A DNA stretch of 64,000 nucleotides. It comes from Roseburia_C sp031555935 (GTDB lineage: Bacteria > Bacillota > Clostridia > Lachnospirales > Lachnospiraceae). Below the pieces are notes generated by a model. The model searched no databases, was not told the origin of the DNA, and saw nothing but the letters and a program-made list of their open reading frames with translations. Below, in pieces: positions 58,772-64,000 of the stretch; within the stretch, counting starts at the first letter, position 1, and each line of letters opens with the position of its first letter. Both the position numbers and the translations under genes were made by a program. Where the stretch lies: assembly GCA_031555935.1 (NCBI GenBank), contig JAVBTX010000027.1:1-64000 (forward strand). Reading direction: 5' to 3'.

Positions 58772-59353
58772 CTAGGAAATTTCATTTTTTCCGGTTGCCG
58801 AATAGATAACAATCTGCTTACTCTTGTCACCACTTGTAATGGTAATTCCAGTATAATAGGCTTCAAATCCGCCGACTGTAACCTTTTTTATTTCACCGGT
58901 ACTGCGGTTAAATAGTAACTGCGCCGCCGATGTCATCTGTAAGCGGTTGGTCTGGTCGGTCAAAGTCACTGGTGATATCACCGTTCCATCGGTTCCAATA
59001 TATTCCATTTCAAGAACAATACTGCCATTACCAAGTGCTACGGTCTGGACAATATTATCATCCTCTAGTTGATAAATCCCCAACGTACTATCATAGCAGG
59101 CATTTTCAATCATTGATGCATAATAGGTACCGTCAAGCTTGTAAATTATCATTCCTGACAAATTTCCCTTGCTCATCGTCTGCACCATTGTTTTATTTAA
59201 CGTTGTACTAACTGTTTCAGCACATTTATTCACTCTCCAGCCGTGGTTTGCGCCCGTTCCCCAAATAGCAACCGTAAGAAGAATTCCCAACATACCAATT
59301 ACAATAATTAATTCGACCAGCGAAAAGCCTTTATTTTCTTTCATATTGTTCAC
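58772..59353 (-). CDS. GspH/FimT-like minor pilin
   Basis: A 193-aa pilin-like protein. The prepilin site is KENKG followed by FSLVELIIVIGMLGILL (Glu at +5), and a beta-rich globular domain follows. The length and the second half, with a helix that holds CAETVSTTLNKTMVQTM, fit the GspH/FimT class. The GTG at 59353 has AGGA five bases upstream; an ATG three codons later is less well placed. It lies between the PilX-like and Ig-domain pilin genes. Confidence 0.85.
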   Translation of the reverse strand: MNNMKENKGFSLVELIIVIGMLGILLTVAIWGTGANHGWRVNKCAETVSTTLNKTMVQTMSKGNLSGMIIYKLDGTYYASMIENACYDSTLGIYQLEDDNIVQTVALGNGSIVLEMEYIGTDGTVISPVTLTDQTNRLQMTSAAQLLFNRSTGEIKKVTVGGFEAYYTGITITSGDKSKQIVIYSATGKNEIS

Positions 59354-59360
59354 ACTGTTC

Positions 59361-61547
59361 CTATTCTTTTGACCAGTTTTGATATGTTACCAGTTGCGCA
59401 ATGTCAAGCCTGCGGTCCTCAGATTGCTCCTCGAGACTGATTGTTCCAATGTAATAATCTGAATCCTTCAAAAATTCGCTGAGCACATGCTTCGTTCCCG
59501 CAATGTCGCAAGTTCCTTCATGTAAAATTCCGGCGACTGTTTCAGCCGCTGCGGATATCGTTAAGGATGCTGCTTCCACTGGAAAATCTTTAAACGTAAT
59601 CTTGCCACCAGCCAAAATTATGCCGGTAAAATCGGTTGTAACAGTCACATTCCCAGTCGCTACAATCATATCCACGATACCGCCCGCATTCGTCAGATAA
59701 TCTTTATCAACTAGTAAGTCATCCTTTCTGACAAGATGGGCTTGATGCTCACCCTTACTATCCGTATATGTAAAAACCCGCTTGCTGTCAGCACTGACAA
59801 TCGCCTTTAAGGCATCCACATCGACCAGATTTTCAAACACCGAACTGCTCTTTTGCACTGCTGATAGCCGCACATAATCGGCCGTTAAATTGCAGGTATA
59901 GGAAGCATACATATCCTGCCACCCCGACTGAAGCTTTGCATAGTAAGAATCATCGGCAATATCGGTATTTTCATCGGTAAATTCCGGTGCAATGGTTCTG
60001 ATTCCAGCTTTATCCCAGATTAAAATACTACCGTTTAACATTTTTTCCACTTTGCTGCTCTCTTTAATTGTGAGTGCCTTTTCATCCACATATAAGTTCA
60101 AATACTTGTTGCGTTTTTCAGTATGTTGCGCCCCCATCTCACTGTCAGCGGAATAATACTGTTCGTAAAACTGATTGGCCATCTTCGCATTGGCAAATTT
60201 CAAAAAGTAATAGCTTAATCCATCGCTATTGGTCTGCATTATAATTCCATTTGCTGAATATTTCGCAAGGGCCGTTGGCTCGATATAATCTTGCAAATCA
60301 GTCCGCACGGTTGGATTCGCTGTATCAACCTTAAAACAATCCGCCGGTGCTAAGTAGGCAATCTGATTACTTTTTACTGCCAGTGACTCACCCATCATTG
60401 CTTTACCGCTGCCAATATAGGCATTTCCCGCTAACATCAACTTCGTTAGTGCGGTCATTGAAATACTTGCCTTGCCGCTGTCGGCAATCCCATTGATAAT
60501 CATAGCACTGCTATAGGCCGACTCATTTGCTTCAACCTGTGCATCGGTAATCGAATCCGCCAGTCTCGCCGTCTTTGGATTGCCATAGCCATAATATTCT
60601 CCGCGCAGGGTCGCACTGCCGCTGCCTTCAATATTCAGATCATCAGCAATATAGGCCGTTCCCGAAATGTCTAATACCGAACGATTTTTCAAATTCAAAT
60701 TATCAGCCCATAATGTTACCTTGGCCTCAGTTGTAAAGATGGCATTTTCCTGTAAATTAATATCACCCTCGGTAATTACTGTCTTGCGATTTTTAATCAC
60801 GACATTGCTGGTGTTTTTGACGGTAAAGCCCTGAGTATCATCGCCCTCCTTCGCGCCAGCGTAGATATTGCCATCGATATATAGACTGCGGTTTCCACCA
60901 TCGACATCGACACCTTCGTCCGCAACGATACAATATTGCAGCAAATCCGGTACGGAGGCCGACTGCGTGAAGTTCATTTCCGGATAACCCAAAACAATAT
61001 CCGTATCTACGACTGATACATAGGAATCGGCATTGCGATAATATACCTCCAGATTTTCCAGCACTAATCCCTTTTCTGTTAAAATCATCGACAAGGTTTT
61101 GCCATCAATCACTTGCAGCTTAGCACCAGTGTCGGTTGCTGTATCGTAGCGGTGTGAACTGCCAATATATTTTTCTAACTTAGTAAGGTCATAAAGATTA
61201 TTATCATCGGCATCTTTCAAACGATTTTTCAGCTCATTGCGGTACGCTGTCCGAAAAATACTGCGCCGCTGTTCATCCTGATAATTGGTTATCGAATAAC
61301 TTTCCATTACTTTTACATATGCTGTGGAAGCCGCTAAGGATACTTCTTGTTGTAAACCAACTCGAATTTCATCCATTGCCGCCTCTGCATCATAGAAATT
61401 GTCAATTGAATTTTTATTTACTGCTTTCATTTGGATGTTCATCAGGCTTACGGTCAGAATTATCGTAACCAATATGGTAACCATCGCAACAATGCTGACA
61501 ACCAACACCATTGAAGATCCTCGATTATCTTTTTTTTGCTTTCCCAT
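59361..61547 (-). CDS. Very large PilX-like minor pilus protein
   Basis: A 728-aa protein with a PilX-like N terminus: KQKKDNRG then SSMVLVVSIVAMVTILVTII, lacking Glu +5 as PilX/GspK types may, followed by NFYDAEAAMDEIRVGLQ, the FYxAExAxxE pattern of PilX. The remaining 600 residues are beta-rich, with a long stretch of polymer-like repeats about 225-330 (SLYIDGNIYAGA, INLQENAIFTTEAKVTLWAD, NLNLKNRSVLDISGTAYIAD) that looks like a right-handed beta-helix. Usual PilX proteins have 150-250 residues. Secreted through the pilus machine or part of its tip; binding role possible. Confidence 0.8.
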   Translation of the reverse strand: MGKQKKDNRGSSMVLVVSIVAMVTILVTIILTVSLMNIQMKAVNKNSIDNFYDAEAAMDEIRVGLQQEVSLAASTAYVKVMESYSITNYQDEQRRSIFRTAYRNELKNRLKDADDNNLYDLTKLEKYIGSSHRYDTATDTGAKLQVIDGKTLSMILTEKGLVLENLEVYYRNADSYVSVVDTDIVLGYPEMNFTQSASVPDLLQYCIVADEGVDVDGGNRSLYIDGNIYAGAKEGDDTQGFTVKNTSNVVIKNRKTVITEGDINLQENAIFTTEAKVTLWADNLNLKNRSVLDISGTAYIADDLNIEGSGSATLRGEYYGYGNPKTARLADSITDAQVEANESAYSSAMIINGIADSGKASISMTALTKLMLAGNAYIGSGKAMMGESLAVKSNQIAYLAPADCFKVDTANPTVRTDLQDYIEPTALAKYSANGIIMQTNSDGLSYYFLKFANAKMANQFYEQYYSADSEMGAQHTEKRNKYLNLYVDEKALTIKESSKVEKMLNGSILIWDKAGIRTIAPEFTDENTDIADDSYYAKLQSGWQDMYASYTCNLTADYVRLSAVQKSSSVFENLVDVDALKAIVSADSKRVFTYTDSKGEHQAHLVRKDDLLVDKDYLTNAGGIVDMIVATGNVTVTTDFTGIILAGGKITFKDFPVEAASLTISAAAETVAGILHEGTCDIAGTKHVLSEFLKDSDYYIGTISLEEQSEDRRLDIAQLVTYQNWSKE

Positions 61548-61561
61548 CTTCCCTCAGCTTT

Positions 61562-62626
61562 CTATTTCAAGGCTGTGCCCGTTAATGTTGTCAGCAAGTT
61601 TCCCGCATTATCTTTCACGTCCACCACGACCGAATATAGTCGCGTTGAGGCATCGGCACTCTTCGTCAATGTATCCAAACCAAAGATGGTTTGTGCCTCA
61701 TTCAGTGTCTTTTCGACACCATTTCGAGATACCTTCTTGATCTCTGGGATAACGTCCAAAATTGCAAGATTCGTTCTGATTCTGGTCTTTGATACAAGTT
61801 CCGGATAACTGCTTTCATTGACTGCCAAATTTATTTCAGCAGCCCCCGTTCCCTGCTTCACCAGATAGATATTCAGCGGCACTTCCAAGGTATTGTCAAT
61901 GACAATCCGAGTGCTTTTTGCCGGAACAAAGAAGACATATAGATTCTTTAATTCTTCACCGCTTTGAACTGAATCAAATATTTTCATCGTCATCGCCACG
62001 TCCTGCAATTCTTCCCCGTTATAAACATGAGTAATGGTCTGCTCGACGGTATAAAATTCATTTTCCAAACCAATTTCAAAACGGTATTCGCTCTCGGTCT
62101 GGTCTACAATATCCTGAACCGTGATAGTGTTACTGACCAGGTGTGTCTCGCGATAGCTCTTGGCAATCTCCCACAATTCGTCCTGCCCCTGCACATAAAT
62201 CGCATCTGTTTCGCGGTCCATCTGGTACAGCTCTGGCATATCAATGCTGTTAAATGCTTTCTCGTCAGCGTCGTCATTTTCATATGTCTCAGTGGATGGG
62301 CTCATGGTCGCTTCAATCATGTAGCTTTTGCCATCATAGTTATAGTCCACGTATTTTGCCTCATAAATCGGAAATTGTCTGCCATCAATTAAGACTGAAC
62401 CCCCAGTGGTCACACCATACTCTTCTACACCCGCGGCTTTTATTTCTTCCATAATGTTCTCTGCCAGTGTCACGGCATTTAGGACATCTCTGGAATTAGC
62501 ATTGGTCTGTGTTGACAGAATAAATGCACGTAAAAGCGGCGCCACACAGAGAACAAAAATAACCACTGCCAGCAATATTTCCACTAGCGAAAAACCACTG
62601 TTTTCCTGCGCTTTTTTCTTCTTCAT
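61562..62626 (-). CDS. PilV/GspI-like minor pilin
   Basis: A 354-aa pilin-like protein with prepilin site AQENSG then FSLVEILLAVVIFVLCV (Glu at +5). The next helix has TLAENIMEEIKAAG, typical of PilV/GspI. The globular part is longer than usual and beta-rich, ending in TTLTGTALK. The start has AAGGAGG six bases upstream. It lies 29 bases after the PilO-like gene. Confidence 0.85.
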   Translation of the reverse strand: MKKKKAQENSGFSLVEILLAVVIFVLCVAPLLRAFILSTQTNANSRDVLNAVTLAENIMEEIKAAGVEEYGVTTGGSVLIDGRQFPIYEAKYVDYNYDGKSYMIEATMSPSTETYENDDADEKAFNSIDMPELYQMDRETDAIYVQGQDELWEIAKSYRETHLVSNTITVQDIVDQTESEYRFEIGLENEFYTVEQTITHVYNGEELQDVAMTMKIFDSVQSGEELKNLYVFFVPAKSTRIVIDNTLEVPLNIYLVKQGTGAAEINLAVNESSYPELVSKTRIRTNLAILDVIPEIKKVSRNGVEKTLNEAQTIFGLDTLTKSADASTRLYSVVVDVKDNAGNLLTTLTGTALK

Positions 62627-62655
62627 TGACGCCTCCTTTCTCTATCACTCATCAC

Positions 62656-63330
62656 CTATTCCGCCGTCTTGCCAAATAGATTCGTTGTTCCGGTTGTTAC
62701 TGAATCAATTGTTTCTGGTACGTATTCTCGGTCGCTGCCAGCTAAGCAAAAGGTGTTAATGGTCATGCTTCCTGCTAACTTACCGTTTTCATCATCATAT
62801 CGCAGCGTTACGGTCTCTACCGAACGACGTTTTTTATCATTCGCAATATCACGTAACCAATCCTTGATGGCACTATATTCTGTCGTATATTCCATTGCCA
62901 CACCGACGTAACAGAGCGATTTGCCATTGTCCAGCGGATTGTTTCCTTCATCCCCCATGACATAGCTAACCGTTGACTCAGTGGCAAAGGATACTGTACT
63001 GATATTCACCTTATGAGCTTCTTCCATTCTTTTTGCATAAATAATATCGTCTGCCGCTGTAACAATCGGTGGTAAGATATCAAATATTTCTTCGATTTCA
63101 GCTTGCATATCCTCGCTTCGCTCGCGATATTCCGCCTCGTTTGCCTGCAATGCTTTTAAATTCGTGATATCCGCATTCAATACTTTCATCTCTTCTTCCA
63201 GTTGTTGCTTTTTTTCTTGATATGGCCGAAACACCAGTTGCAATGCTGCAACGAGAAGAATTACACCACCCAGGATGTAGAGCAGCTTCGCTTCTTTTGC
63301 ATTTATTTTCATTCCGCTTGATTTGCTCAT
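62656..63330 (-). CDS. PilO-like inner-membrane pilus assembly protein
   Basis: A 224-aa bitopic protein: a membrane span at about 16-35 (LLYILGGVILLVAALQLVF), a coiled coil at about 36-85 (EKKQQLEEEMKVLNADITN) and a ferredoxin-like periplasmic-type domain, the layout of PilO/GspM. It joins PilN in the alignment complex that links pilin, ATPase and envelope. I start at 63330, five bases after GGGGGA. It overlaps nothing; the PilN-like gene ends two bases before its ATG. Confidence 0.8.
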   Translation of the reverse strand: MSKSSGMKINAKEAKLLYILGGVILLVAALQLVFRPYQEKKQQLEEEMKVLNADITNLKALQANEAEYRERSEDMQAEIEEIFDILPPIVTAADDIIYAKRMEEAHKVNISTVSFATESTVSYVMGDEGNNPLDNGKSLCYVGVAMEYTTEYSAIKDWLRDIANDKKRRSVETVTLRYDDENGKLAGSMTINTFCLAGSDREYVPETIDSVTTGTTNLFGKTAE

Positions 63331-63331
63331 G

Positions 63332-64000
63332 CTATTCCCCCTGACTTTCATTGTTTACATCAGCACTTGCATCTGTTTCTGCAGCTGGTTCTGTGCTCGG
63401 TTCAATCGTTGGTTCGCCGTCACCGTCAATATAGGTACAAACGACCATCATATTTATCACCATCTTGCCATCTTCATCGGTCACTTCGCTTACTCCAGTG
63501 GTTCCTACTTTGCTGAAGCTCTCAAAGGTTGCAAGCTCATCTAAGACCTTCGCCGCCTCATTTTTTGAGCCAACTTCCACTTCCAAGGTGATGCCTTGGC
63601 CGTCGGAGGTAAAGGATATAATTTTCATGCCGGTTGGCATTTTGGTTTCCATTTCCTCAACTACATCCGCCAACTTATCGTTTGTGGAATCGGTATGATG
63701 AAACATTGTCACAACATCATTATAGCGAGCTTCCACCGTCACGAAATCATCGTATATTTCTTGTACATAGGCGAGATTCGCCTTTTCATTTCTTAAACTC
63801 TGGGTCTTTCGTTCTGTTATAAAATGAGAACTAAGCGAATATGTCACCAGTCCAACTGCAACTACACCAAAGACGCAGAATACAATCTGAGCCACTAGCA
63901 TTTCATGCTTTTGTTTGATGTGACTAATTTCGCTACCGCTTTTTTCACCAAAAGAAAATTCGAATGGTGCGAGAGCGGCTCCATAGCAAGTCACATATTC
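63332..64000 (-). CDS. PilM-PilN-like pilus assembly protein, 5' end outside the window
   Basis: The frame is open to the window edge. The first visible residues (EYVTCYGAALAPFEF) look like the C-terminal end of a PilM actin-like domain. They are followed by a PilN-like part: a membrane span (MLVAQIVFCVFGVVAVGLVTY, positions about 32-52 of the visible part), a coiled coil and a ferredoxin-like domain, then an acidic Pro/Glu/Ala tail. If so, PilM and PilN are fused in one chain, which would fix their 1:1 ratio at the membrane. A GTG at 63994 could in principle be a start, but it has no visible ribosome site. Confidence 0.7.
   Translation of the reverse strand, partial: EYVTCYGAALAPFEFSFGEKSGSEISHIKQKHEMLVAQIVFCVFGVVAVGLVTYSLSSHFITERKTQSLRNEKANLAYVQEIYDDFVTVEARYNDVVTMFHHTDSTNDKLADVVEEMETKMPTGMKIISFTSDGQGITLEVEVGSKNEAAKVLDELATFESFSKVGTTGVSEVTDEDGKMVINMMVVCTYIDGDGEPTIEPSTEPAAETDASADVNNESQGE

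Noticed and set aside
1..64000. tRNA, rRNA, riboswitch, insertion sequence or prophage genes
   Set aside because: No cloverleaf, rRNA, known riboswitch core, transposase or phage protein was recognised by eye in genes or gaps; a covariance-model search could still find a small RNA.

Overview
This 64 kb window comes from a low-to-mid GC Gram-positive anaerobe, most likely a member of the Lachnospiraceae (Clostridia). The evidence is the gene content and order: the block murE-priA-def-fmt-yugP-rsmB-rlmN-prpC-prkC-rsgA-rpe-thiN, the sporulation protein YlmC/YmxH beside nrdR, split purine genes (a stand-alone AICAR transformylase plus an archaeal-type PurO cyclohydrolase), DUF5057 and DUF5685 proteins, an LPXTG-type surface protein and meso-DAP-type MurE. 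Strong AGGAGG ribosome sites and TTGnnn-N17-TAnnnT promoters fit. The genus cannot be fixed from this sequence. Nearly all genes lie on the minus strand; the plus strand carries only pyrBI and a small permease-like gene.

Layout. 1-0.5 kb: the start of a secreted subtilisin-like protease, cut by the window edge. 0.7-2.8 kb: the last two purine steps. 2.8-4.1 kb: a CgeB-like glycosyltransferase. 4.2-12.6 kb: UPF0210 and its ACT partner, YycJ, an FtsA-like actin-fold protein, coaE, polA and a thioesterase. 12.6-13.5 kb: a MNT/HEPN toxin-antitoxin pair with its own promoter and a long palindrome. 13.5-23.1 kb: a cell-surface region with a 34-residue micropeptide, a 1598-aa LPKTG-anchored repeat protein, YfhO and an LTA-synthase-like sulfatase. 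Two copies of a [yfhO tail + micropeptide] sequence flank the repeat protein. 23.1-30.7 kb: housekeeping genes (cysK, efp, argC, rpiB, yqeG, an isochorismatase-like hydrolase), an orphan gene with a flagellar sigma-28-type promoter, nrdR with tandem NrdR boxes, ylmC, ychF and a Fic-fold protein. 30.7-44.1 kb: the large translation / cell-wall / Ser-Thr kinase operon, led by murE with a near-consensus promoter.

44.1-49.5 kb: a small plus-strand permease-like gene, then an operon of two paralogous lipoproteins, a GH16-fold protein and a PH-domain protein. Next come a frameshifted relic of an ATP-binding helix-turn-helix regulator and the pyrBI operon, whose promoter sits inside the relic. 49.5-51.5 kb: a J-domain protein, DUF5685 and a zinc-ribbon membrane protein. 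51.6-64.0 kb: a type IV pilus-like operon, read from the right edge: PilM/PilN-like (cut), PilO-like, PilV-like, a very large PilX-like protein, a GspH-like pilin, a large minor pilin with an Ig-like domain, and a 1679-aa exported DUF5057 / discoidin-domain protein.

The most interesting parts are the pilus locus with its oversized minor pilins and giant DUF5057 protein, the duplicated sequence around the LPXTG gene, the tandem NrdR boxes before nrdR itself, and the sigma-28 promoter before a gene of unknown function. With the starts chosen here, no gene-free stretch exceeds 300 bases. I saw no tRNA, rRNA, CRISPR array or insertion sequence.
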